The notes under the pieces: model-generated
The model's database searches: none
Seen by the model: the letters and a program-made list of their open reading frames with translations, nothing else
What the model was told of the DNA's origin: nothing
Part shown: piece by piece, positions 32,822 to 40,724 of the stretch
Layout of the letters: every line of letters begins with the position of its first letter
Position numbering within the stretch: position 1 is the first letter of the stretch
Source of the DNA: JAGLQQ01 sp043806135
GTDB taxonomy: Bacteria > Omnitrophota > Gorgyraeia > B26-G9
Assembly (NCBI GenBank): GCA_043806135.1
Contig: JAZDHG010000009.1
Coordinates: 1 to 64,000 of the forward strand
Reading direction: 5' to 3'
Length of the DNA: 64,000 bases
Made by a program: the position numbers and the translations under genes

Positions 32822-33394
32822 ATGGTTAAAATTAAAGAATTAAGTGAAATTGCAATTGCTATAGATACTTGGAACGATATTTTTTCCGATTTTGATCCCA
32901 GGCCTTTGAGCGAACGGATTCTTTCTGAAGATTTTATTATTGAACTAAAACAGCGTTATCGGGAAGCAAATAAAGGGGATCTTATTGTGATAATTTGCGC
33001 TCCGCAATCTCTTGAGGACAAAAAGTCGGAACGCACAGTCTCTAAGAGATTAAAACGCCATTTCCTGCACAGAGCTTTAATGCGAAGAAAAGAAAATAAT
33101 CGTATTCGCATCCGGGGCATTGTATTTGTGCTGTGCGGTATTTGTTTTCTTACCTTTTTAACCCTGGCTGCCTATTATAAGTGGTTTAATGATTTAGCGA
33201 TAAATATTATGAGTATTATAGTGATGCCTTTAGGATGGTTTGGTATATGGGAAGGATTTTCTAAGATTGTAGATATTTCATCCTCATTTATCCAAGAAGA
33301 AAGGTTTTATAATAAACTTAGCAAAGCGCAGTATTGTTTTACATATATCGCTGCTAATGCTGAACCAAAGCAAAGCGAAAACAAAAAAGGATGA
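32822..33394 (+). CDS. Orphan membrane protein, unknown function
   Basis: The 190-residue protein has a soluble N-terminal part (1-85) containing IDTWNDIFSDFDPRPLSERIL. A basic stretch (SKRLKRHFLHRALMRRK) precedes two membrane helices (about residues 98-118 and 126-145), and a C-terminal helix of about 45 residues ends the protein. The phrase on parallel division of labour, WNDIFSDFDPRPLSERILSEDF, recalls small bacterial proteins of unknown role but I cannot name the family. AAAGGAAAG precedes ATG. It has its own promoter and is bounded by twin terminators, so it is an isolated transcription unit, possibly an acquired cassette. Confidence 0.7.
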   Translation: MVKIKELSEIAIAIDTWNDIFSDFDPRPLSERILSEDFIIELKQRYREANKGDLIVIICAPQSLEDKKSERTVSKRLKRHFLHRALMRRKENNRIRIRGIVFVLCGICFLTFLTLAAYYKWFNDLAINIMSIIVMPLGWFGIWEGFSKIVDISSSFIQEERFYNKLSKAQYCFTYIAANAEPKQSENKKG

Positions 33395-33403
33395 ACTTCC
33401 AAT

Positions 33404-33434
33404 CAGAAAAACCCCACCCCCGGGGTGGGGTTTT
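33404..33434. terminator. Bidirectional terminator-like hairpin, right twin
   Basis: AAAAACCCCACCCC and GGGGTGGGGTTTTT pair almost completely. It lies directly after the orphan gene stop and differs from the left twin by a few bases. Confidence 0.85.
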
Positions 33435-33701
33435 TGGTGATCCCTCTCAAACTGAGGACAGGTGAATGATTAAGCTGCAGCATGTTTAACATATTGATAT
33501 ATTGGGTGTATTTTGGGGTAAGTTCAAATTGTAACTTATGTTCCCGGTTTATTTTGTTAACTATGTTACCAGTTTTTACCCAAGATTGGATTGCATAGGT
33601 TCAATCTCTTTTTTATTCCCCTTTTTAGCTCGACAAATTGTTTAGAGAATATTATAATTAACACAGAGGCAAAAAGGGGAGAGACGTAGAAAAAACAACC
33701 A
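33435..33701 (+). promoter_or_regulatory. Spacer with a promoter for the YhcH-family gene
   Basis: No gene is seen. TCGACA (33630-33635) and TATAAT (33653-33658) are 17 nt apart and form a plausible promoter. A weak hairpin AGATTG/CAATCT followed by CTTTTTT (about 33584-33614) could be a terminator upstream of it. The rest has no visible feature. Confidence 0.65.
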
Positions 33702-34163
33702 ATGATTCATGATTCTTTAAAAAATTTTAATGATTACATAAATGTGCATCCGTGGTTTAAGCAGGTGTCCAGCTATCTGGAGGGCGGGATCGCGGATATT
33801 GCCGTGGGCAGGTATGCTGTCGGCGACGGGGTTATCGCTTTGGTGAGTGAGTATAACTCAAAAGATATAGGCGTTGGTTATATCGAGGGGCATCGTACGT
33901 ATATTGATATCCAGATAATGTTAAACGGTACGGAAAAGATCGGAGTTTGTAATATCGATGACTGTAAAAAAGAACCTTATGATCTGGAAAAAGATTTACA
34001 GAAGATGACCGGAGCCGTGGATTTTTTTACCTTAAAACCCGGCTATTTTGCCGTGTTTTTCCCCCAGGACGGACACATGCCCCAGATCAAGGCCGGGCAA
34101 AAAAGCGAGCATGTGAAAAAGATGGTGATCAAAGTGGAAATTACCGGCAAGCAAGATCATTAG
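33702..34163 (+). CDS. YhcH/YjgK/YiaL family protein (probable sugar anomerase)
   Basis: The 153-residue protein has the typical MIHDSLKNF start and the family motifs EGHRTYIDIQIMLNGTEKIG and FFTLKPGYFAVFFPQDGHMPQI, which supply the conserved metal-binding Glu/His residues of a double-stranded beta-helix. YhcH (NanQ) speeds interconversion of sialic-acid anomers in Escherichia coli; other members act on different sugars. No sugar-pathway gene lies next to it, so the substrate is unknown. No good ribosome binding site is visible; the start is set by homology. Confidence 0.88.
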   Translation: MIHDSLKNFNDYINVHPWFKQVSSYLEGGIADIAVGRYAVGDGVIALVSEYNSKDIGVGYIEGHRTYIDIQIMLNGTEKIGVCNIDDCKKEPYDLEKDLQKMTGAVDFFTLKPGYFAVFFPQDGHMPQIKAGQKSEHVKKMVIKVEITGKQDH

Positions 34164-34197
34164 GCTTTATTGCTGCTCTTAAGGAAGGAAAATAGTC

Positions 34198-36111
34198 TTG
34201 CGAAATGAGAAAAAAATCGCTCTCCCTTTTCCCTCTGGGTATCTTATAGTATGTATCTTAACAAACCTTTTTTTTCTAAATGTCTGTTTTGCTCAGCAGT
34301 TTTGCCCTTCAGAACATCCGGCCCAAATAAGGATGGGAGTAAGGGGGGCAAACAGCCGGGATAATGTATGGGGATACACAGATATTTTCTTTCCAGTTTA
34401 TAATAACAGAGACTCTATACTCTATGGAGCAAGTGATTTTCTGATCTTCCTTAATCCAAAGATCACTATGACTGATTTCTCCACCGATGAAGAAAATTTT
34501 GGTGCAGGCTTTCGATATCTGGCCTCAGATTTATTATTTGAACAAGGTATTATTTTTGGTTGTAATGTTTATTATGATACAGCTTACAGTGAAAACGGAT
34601 GCCGCCATACCCAGATTGGTTTAGGAGTAGAATTTTTGTCACAAGTTCTGGATTTAAGGACTAATTATTATTTACCAGCCTCAGATAAGCAAATCGCAGA
34701 TCATTATTATGACTTTGCCCAGAGAAGTCTCAGCCAATATTTTAAAGAAGAGGAGTCATTGCGGGGATATGATGCGGAAATAGGGATTCCCGTTCCAATA
34801 CTAAGCAGTATTATCGAAACATGGGTTTATGGAGGCGGGTACTGGTATAATTCAACGATCAGCGAAAATATAGAAGGATTAAAAGCAAGGATACAAATAA
34901 ACCCTGCGCCGCTGATAACATTCAGCGCTGAAGTTAAAGATGATAATGTGTTTGGAAGTGATACTTTTGTCGGCGGGTTTGTTAGTCTGCCATTTGACTT
35001 TGGTAATTTATTGCAACGCAAAAATCCGTTTGAAGGATGGCAGGAGGCAGCAAAATTTCAAAGAGGAAAAAGATCTTTAGCTCAACGTATGACAGAACCG
35101 GTAATAAGAGATATAAATATTATCACAACTGCTAAGACTCGTTCAGAAAAAGCACATGATATGATCTTTGTCGATAACTCTAACGTTGCGGACAGCCTTG
35201 AAGACGGCTCATTGGATCACCCGCATAATACATTATCTGAAGCTTTTTCAAATTCTATTTATGAAGAAGGGGTTTGGATATATGTAAATAGTGGTGATGG
35301 CAGCAGCACTGGCTATACGGGGAATTTTACGCTTGTAAATAGAGTTGTTGTTTGGGGACAGGGGTATCAATATCTTAATTTAGGCGGAGGGGATTATCCG
35401 AAAATAGATGGCGGCGGAGCAGGTAATGTTTTCACTTTGGGAAATGACAATACTATAATGGGCTTACAAATACAGAATGGAGACGAAGGGATTTACGGGA
35501 AAAATATAACCAGCACTGAAATAAGGAATAATGTTATTACCAATAATATCGGAGATGGAATTCATCTGGAAACAGATAGTACATATAATTTATCTGCTCA
35601 AATCTCAGGCAATACGATCGATAGTAATATTGCTAATGGGGTAGTTATATGGAGTGAGGATTCAAGTCTTATATCTGCTGCCTTCACTCAAAATACGATT
35701 GATGATAATGGTGGTACTGGAATTTACCATTGGAGTGGGGATTCAAGTACCATTAACACAACTTTTTCGGGAAATACAATTAGCAGTAACGGAGGCAGCG
35801 GAATTTATCTGCAAAGCAATACAAGTAGTGTGTTAACGAGTTCTCTTTCAAGAAATAAAATATACGCAAATGCCTTAGACGGAGTTTATTTGTCGGATTT
35901 AGGCAGCAGCATTCTGACTTTGGATATGGGAAACGGTGCCCGGGGTTGCGGAGGGTATAATTCGGTCTATAGTAATGGCGATAGAGACGTAGATAATGAT
36001 ACGGCACTTACGGTAAAAGCTGAAAATAACTGGTGGGGGCCAGCATTAAGTTCTACGCAATTTGGAGGTGATGTGGATTATAATCCTTATTTAAGTTCCG
36101 ATCCTAATTAG
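34198..36111 (+). CDS. Inverse-autotransporter-like outer-membrane barrel fused to a beta-helix passenger
   Basis: This is a probable surface protein of 637 residues. A signal peptide (about 1-32, ending VCFAQQ) leads to an intimin/invasin-type beta-barrel (about 40-280) with FRYLASDLLFEQGIIFGCNVYYD and RGYDAEIGIPVP. A region from about 320 carries DNSNVADSLEDGSLDHPHNTLSEA, the usual lead-in to right-handed beta-helix repeats (about 400-620, with repeated NTIxxNxxxGIxxxS units). The passenger is therefore C-terminal, as in type Ve secretion. TTG 34198 is chosen, with AAGGAAGGA 8 nt upstream. The beta-helix could bind or cleave polysaccharide, but no catalytic site is evident. Confidence 0.8.
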   Translation: MRNEKKIALPFPSGYLIVCILTNLFFLNVCFAQQFCPSEHPAQIRMGVRGANSRDNVWGYTDIFFPVYNNRDSILYGASDFLIFLNPKITMTDFSTDEENFGAGFRYLASDLLFEQGIIFGCNVYYDTAYSENGCRHTQIGLGVEFLSQVLDLRTNYYLPASDKQIADHYYDFAQRSLSQYFKEEESLRGYDAEIGIPVPILSSIIETWVYGGGYWYNSTISENIEGLKARIQINPAPLITFSAEVKDDNVFGSDTFVGGFVSLPFDFGNLLQRKNPFEGWQEAAKFQRGKRSLAQRMTEPVIRDINIITTAKTRSEKAHDMIFVDNSNVADSLEDGSLDHPHNTLSEAFSNSIYEEGVWIYVNSGDGSSTGYTGNFTLVNRVVVWGQGYQYLNLGGGDYPKIDGGGAGNVFTLGNDNTIMGLQIQNGDEGIYGKNITSTEIRNNVITNNIGDGIHLETDSTYNLSAQISGNTIDSNIANGVVIWSEDSSLISAAFTQNTIDDNGGTGIYHWSGDSSTINTTFSGNTISSNGGSGIYLQSNTSSVLTSSLSRNKIYANALDGVYLSDLGSSILTLDMGNGARGCGGYNSVYSNGDRDVDNDTALTVKAENNWWGPALSSTQFGGDVDYNPYLSSDPN

Positions 36112-36125
36112 TATACATAACAAAA

Positions 36126-36158
36126 TCAAAAGATTGAACCGCGCAGGTTCAATCTTTT
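36126..36158 (+). terminator. Terminator after the surface-protein gene
   Basis: AAAAGATTGAACC pairs with GGTTCAATCTTTT around GCGCA. The stem is 13 bp and ends in T residues. Confidence 0.85.
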
Positions 36159-36161
36159 CCT

Positions 36162-36208
36162 CTGTCGACTATTGACCATCGACCATGAGCGATTGACTAT
36201 CGACGGAA
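36162..36208 (+). repeat. Degenerate GACTATTGACCATCGAC word tract
   Basis: GTCGACTATTGACCATCGAC is followed by CATGAGCGATTGACTATCGACGG. The same word family occurs at 32682-32712 and 48718-48776, always in spacers. It resembles slippage-prone or decayed repeats rather than a protein binding site. Confidence 0.6.
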
Positions 36209-36214
36209 ACCTGA

Positions 36215-36243
36215 TTGACAACCTGAAGAGTCTATGTTATTAT
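36215..36243 (+). promoter_or_regulatory. Sigma-70-type promoter of tyrS-recG
   Basis: TTGACA (36215-36220), a 17-nt spacer and TATTAT (36238-36243), ending 20 nt before the tyrS ATG. Confidence 0.8.
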
Positions 36244-36263
36244 ACGCAAAAAGGTAAGGTGAA

Positions 36264-37505
36264 ATGAAGTTTAAGCCGGTTAATGAACAATTAGAGATAA
36301 TTAAACGCGGGGCGGTTGAGCTTATATCAGAGCAGGAGCTCACAAAAAAACTGCAGAAATCTTTTGAGACAGGGAAGCCGCTTATTATAAAAGCAGGTTT
36401 TGATCCCAGTGCTCCGGATATTCATTTGGGCCATACTGTATTGCTTCGTAAGCTCAAACAGTTTCAGGACCTCGGCCATGAAATAAAATTCCTAATCGGT
36501 GATTTTACAGGCATGATCGGAGACCCTTCCGGGAAATCCGAGATCAGAAAACAGCTTACCCGAGAGGAAGTCAGCGTTAATAGCAAAACCTATCAGCTGC
36601 AGGTCAGCAAAGTCCTAAAAAAAGAGATCAATCCTGTGTTTAATAGCCACTGGTTCGAAAAATTCACGCCTTATGAATTTCTGCGCCTGAGCGCGCATCT
36701 AACGGTTGCCCAGATGCTGGCTAGAGATGATTTTAAACAGCGTTATGCCAAAGGTCAGGATATCAGTATTCTGGAATTCATGTATCCGCTGCTTCAGGGA
36801 TATGATAGCGTGGAATTAAAGGCAGATGTGGAGCTTGGCGGTACGGACCAGAAGTTCAATCTGCTGGTAGGCAGGCAGATGCAGAAAGACTGCAATGTGC
36901 CGCAGCAGTGCGTGCTCATGATGCCGCTGCTTGAAGGGCTGGACGGGGTGCAGAAAATGAGCAAAAGCCTTGATAATTATGTGGGAATTAATGAGCCGGC
37001 GGATGTGATGTATGGGAAAATAATGTCTATATCTGATGAGCTGATGTACCGCTATTATGAACTGCTTACTGATGTACCGCTTGCACAGATAAAAAAATAT
37101 AAGAGCGATATCGCCTTAGGAAAACTGCATCCTAAAAAATGCAAAGAGGATCTCGCGCTTCTTATAACCAAATGTTATTATAGCGCGGATGAGGCACAAA
37201 AAGCAGGCCAGACCTTTAATAGCCGCTTCAGCGGCGGCACGAACTGGGACGATACGGATAACTTTGAGAGTGTTTTTATTAAGAGATCACAATGGCAAGA
37301 CGGTAAACTTTGGGTATGCAAAATACTCACTTTGACCGGAGCGTGTAAAAGTAATTCTGATGCCAGGCGTCTTATTCAGCAAAAAGCAGTTGTTTTAAAC
37401 GGCAAGACTTTAACCGATGCTAACCTTGAACTTCCCGTGCCGGAAAAAGAATATCTTCTTAAGGCCGGGAAAAAGAAATTTGTCCGAATATTAGTGGATG
37501 GATAA
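36264..37505 (+). CDS. tyrS: Tyrosyl-tRNA synthetase
   Basis: This class Ic synthetase charges tRNA-Tyr. The HIGH-like motif is HLGH (residues 54-57, in GFDPSAPDIHLGH), and KMSKS is intact at about 231-235. A C-terminal S4-type RNA-binding domain (about 345-410) includes SNSDARRLIQQKAVVLNGK. The long N-terminal extension and GFDPSAPDIHLGH form fit the TyrZ-like subgroup. It overlaps recG by 8 nt. Confidence 0.95.
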   Translation: MKFKPVNEQLEIIKRGAVELISEQELTKKLQKSFETGKPLIIKAGFDPSAPDIHLGHTVLLRKLKQFQDLGHEIKFLIGDFTGMIGDPSGKSEIRKQLTREEVSVNSKTYQLQVSKVLKKEINPVFNSHWFEKFTPYEFLRLSAHLTVAQMLARDDFKQRYAKGQDISILEFMYPLLQGYDSVELKADVELGGTDQKFNLLVGRQMQKDCNVPQQCVLMMPLLEGLDGVQKMSKSLDNYVGINEPADVMYGKIMSISDELMYRYYELLTDVPLAQIKKYKSDIALGKLHPKKCKEDLALLITKCYYSADEAQKAGQTFNSRFSGGTNWDDTDNFESVFIKRSQWQDGKLWVCKILTLTGACKSNSDARRLIQQKAVVLNGKTLTDANLELPVPEKEYLLKAGKKKFVRILVDG

Positions 37506-39579
37506 AAATAATCAAATCCTCAGTCAATCCGCACAATTTTTAAAAGGTGTTGGTCCTAAGAAAATAAAATCCCTGAACAATCTCAATATTTTTACTGTGC
37601 GCGATCTGCTTTTTTATTTCCCGCACAGATATGAAGACAGAAGCAATCTTAAAAAAATCAATAAGATCAGTGTCGGAAGTGTGGAAACTATACGCGGTCG
37701 CGTATTGACTATGGGGCTTAGGCGATTGCGGGGAAGAATAACTATTTTTCAGCTTGCCGTCGGCGATGAGAGCGGAGTGGTCTACGGGACATGGTTTAAT
37801 CAGCCGTATATGAAAAATGTTTTTAAAATTGACGATGATGTGATCCTGCACGGTAAGGTTGACCGCTATTCAAAACTGCAGATAAACTCACCTGAATATG
37901 AAATACTAAAAAGCGATGATAAGGAGACTATTCATACAGGACGCATTGTACCGGTTTATCCGCTGGGAGCGGATGTCTATCAGCGCTATTTGCGTTCTTT
38001 GCTTAAACGCACTCTGGATAGTTATCTGGATGAGGTTATTGAATTTCTGCCGCAGCAAATGCTGAAGGAAAACGAACTTTGTCCTATTAAACAGGCACTG
38101 CAAAATGTGCATTTTCCGGATAATTTCGAGAAATTGGAAAATGCCCGCAAAAGATTGATCTTTAATGAATTTTTCCTGCTGCAGCTGGCTATTGCCATAA
38201 GAAAGTATGATATGAAGGAAAATGTTGCCGGGGTAGGATTTAAAATGCGCGGCAAACTTTTGGATCAATTCGCGAAGAAGCTGCCTTTTGAACTTACCTC
38301 AGATCAAAAGAACGTAATAAAAGATATTGAAGATGATATGCGCTGTGTAAAGCCGATGAACCGGCTTTTACAGGGGGATGTGGGCAGCGGAAAGACGATT
38401 GTCAGCATGTGGGCACTTGTCGGATGTGTGGCTGATAAATATCAGGCCGCGCTAATGGCGCCGACAGAAATTCTTGCCCGCCAGCATTATAATAATATAA
38501 CGGAAATGCTTGAACCTCTGGGGATAAAAGTGGTGCTGCTTGTCAGCGGAATGAAGAAAAGAGAAAAAGAGGAAATAAACAGGCAGATCACGGAAAATAA
38601 GGTGAATATTGTAATCGGTACCCATTCTCTGATCCAAGAGACGGTTAAATGGAAAAAATTGGGCCTGATCATAGTTGATGAACAGCATAAATTCGGTGTA
38701 ATGCAAAGGGTCAAGCTGCAGAAAAAAGGCAAAGCCCCGGATGTTCTGGTTATGAGCGCAACACCGATACCGCGGACATTGGCCATTACAGTTTATGGAG
38801 ACCTTGATGTATCAACAATTCATGAATTGCCGCCGGGAAGAACGCCGGTGGAGACTTACTGGATCAGTGAGAAAAAAAGAAATGATTTCTATGTGTTCTT
38901 AAAGAAAAAGATAAAAGAGAAAAATCAGGTTTATGTTGTCTACCCTTTGGTGGAAAAATCCAAAGTTCTGGATCTTAAGGCTGCTACAAAGATGTACGAG
39001 CATTTTAAAAATGATATCTTCCCCGATGTTAATGTGGGATTGATACACGGCAGGATGAAGGACGAGGAAAAGAAAGGCGTAATGCGGCTGTTCAGGACAG
39101 GTGAGATAGATATACTAGTGGCTACAACCGTTATTGAAGTGGGTATTGATGTGCCGAACGCCTCGATCATTCTCGTCGAACATGCCGAACGCTTCGGCCT
39201 TAGCCAGCTGCACCAGCTCAGAGGACGCGTGGGACGGGGAAGAAAACAGGCTTACTGTGTGTTGCTTTCAGAAGCGAAAAGCGAGGATGCCGCTAAAAGG
39301 CTCTCGGCAATGATTAATACTAATGACGGGTTTAAAATAGCCGAGGTCGATCTGCTTATTCGCGGACCGGGTGAATTCTTTGGGACAAAACAGCACGGCA
39401 TGCCTGAGCTTAAAATCGCCAATATCTTGACCGACAGGCAGATATTGCTTGCGGCCCGAAAAGAAGCATTTGCCCTGTTCAAGGGAAATCCGGATATAAA
39501 GAATGAAAAAAATAACCTGATGATCAGTGAAATGTTTGCTATATTCCCCCAGAATCAGGAACTTCTTTCTGCCCGATGA
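37498..39579 (+). CDS. recG: ATP-dependent DNA helicase RecG
   Basis: RecG is a double-strand DNA translocase that remodels stalled forks and branched DNA. The 693-residue protein has the N-terminal wedge (OB-fold) domain (about 50-160), Walker A GDVGSGKT at 293-300, and the DEQH box within IIVDEQHKFGV near 393. The C-terminal helicase domain has TTVIEVGIDVPNASIILVEHAERFGLSQ-type motifs, split here as TTVIEVGIDVP and RFGLSQLHQLRGRVGRG. It is full length and follows tyrS with overlap. Confidence 0.96.
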   Translation: MDKNNQILSQSAQFLKGVGPKKIKSLNNLNIFTVRDLLFYFPHRYEDRSNLKKINKISVGSVETIRGRVLTMGLRRLRGRITIFQLAVGDESGVVYGTWFNQPYMKNVFKIDDDVILHGKVDRYSKLQINSPEYEILKSDDKETIHTGRIVPVYPLGADVYQRYLRSLLKRTLDSYLDEVIEFLPQQMLKENELCPIKQALQNVHFPDNFEKLENARKRLIFNEFFLLQLAIAIRKYDMKENVAGVGFKMRGKLLDQFAKKLPFELTSDQKNVIKDIEDDMRCVKPMNRLLQGDVGSGKTIVSMWALVGCVADKYQAALMAPTEILARQHYNNITEMLEPLGIKVVLLVSGMKKREKEEINRQITENKVNIVIGTHSLIQETVKWKKLGLIIVDEQHKFGVMQRVKLQKKGKAPDVLVMSATPIPRTLAITVYGDLDVSTIHELPPGRTPVETYWISEKKRNDFYVFLKKKIKEKNQVYVVYPLVEKSKVLDLKAATKMYEHFKNDIFPDVNVGLIHGRMKDEEKKGVMRLFRTGEIDILVATTVIEVGIDVPNASIILVEHAERFGLSQLHQLRGRVGRGRKQAYCVLLSEAKSEDAAKRLSAMINTNDGFKIAEVDLLIRGPGEFFGTKQHGMPELKIANILTDRQILLAARKEAFALFKGNPDIKNEKNNLMISEMFAIFPQNQELLSAR

Positions 39580-40169
39580 TGTTTTCAAAGAGCGGGTGCA
39601 TAATTACAAACCAGGCGATGAAAACTAGTTCACATACCCAGACACCAAAGGCCATGGGTTTGGAGCTCAGAGTTCCCGTTTTATATGCGGAGACCTCTGT
39701 ATAGACAATAAATTTTGTTAGGCGAAAGTAAAAAAGATTTTTCTGAAAAATATTTTTACTCATTCTCGACTGACATCCTGTCATTCTCCGAGGTAAGTTA
39801 TAGCTGCCAGACATCCTGTCGCATATATATCTTAAATCCGTAAAAACATTTCCCCGTAAAATCTAGGTTACTCATAAATCTTCTCCGTATAAAAATCCGG
39901 ATTGTCGACATAAACTGCATTTGCAGTTTTTAAGACCTGGTTATGTATTTCAAGGTCCAAAATAGTTATTCACATTCTGAGACTGATTTTTTTTATTTTC
40001 TAGCTGATAAAAGTTTTCCCTGCGATATGAGCCATTAGCTATCCTGCAATTGCTTTTTTTATTGATTTAAAATCTTAAATTGACCTTTTTGTGTTTTTTT
40101 GCTATATTTAATTCTATATCCTTATGGTCAAAAATCTCTACAAATATAACCTTACGGAGATAAATTCAC
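39580..40169 (+). other. Spacer without a supported gene
   Basis: No convincing gene is found in these 590 nt. On the - strand a frame (39814 to 39539) runs into the antisense of recG and carries one hydrophobic stretch (GVWVCELVFIAWFVIMHPLF); it has no ribosome binding site and I do not accept it as a gene, though it could be a relic. CAGACATCCTGTC-like words occur twice (about 39770 and 39809). The right part is AT-rich and may hold the promoter of the broken symporter gene. Confidence 0.5.
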
Positions 40170-40661
40170 GTGAGTAAAGATGTTTTTACGCATCATCGGC
40201 TTCAGTTTAAATCCCATATCGGGTTTTTGCTGGCAGCCATCGGCTCTGCTGTGGGGATGGGAAATATATGGCGTTTTTCGTATCTTTGTTATAAAAACGA
40301 CGGCGTGTTTCTGATGCCGTACTTTATAGCCTTGTTCGCAGGCGCTATCCCCTTGATGAGCCTGGAGATAGCTCTAGGACATAAAATGCGCGGTTCAGCA
40401 CCGGCATCGGTTGTCAGTATTGATAAAAAATGGGAGCGGGATGTTTCTGTTAAATTCATTGCTGCGCTTATATTACTGGGATTACTGCTCACTACGATAT
40501 TTGAGGAGATCGCTGCGCCCTACGGTAATTACTCACGCCTTGCGATTATCCTTATTGGCAGAGATGGGATCATCATGACTGTTTTTGTCGCGTTTTTTGC
40601 CGCCTTAAGCGCATGGAAAGTAGATCCGCAGCACATGATGATTGAACTGGGAAAAAATTAG
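40170..40661 (+). pseudogene. Sodium:neurotransmitter (NSS/SNF) symporter with a large internal deletion
   Basis: Residues 1-90 match the NSS N-terminus, including the substrate/sodium-site signature GSAVGMGNIWRFSYLCYKNDG in helix 1 and ALFAGAIPLMSLEIALGH in helix 2. After KKWERD (about residue 92) the sequence jumps to what looks like the C-terminal helices (VKFIAALILLGLLLTTIFEE, EIAAPYGNYSRLAIILIG). Full members have 430-500 residues and about 11-12 helices; this frame has 163, so most helices are missing though the frame stays open. Transport is not expected. An assembly error is possible but less likely than a real in-frame deletion. Confidence 0.75.
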
Positions 40662-40724
40662 ATTGAGATTGTTTTGAACTAAGTTGCTTAATAAAGCACT
40701 ATACTCAAAAGGAGGTTGCCAGGA

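Noticed and set aside
39539..39814. Minus-strand ORF with one hydrophobic stretch downstream of recG
   Set aside because: It runs into the antisense of the recG end, has no ribosome binding site, and matches no family that I know.
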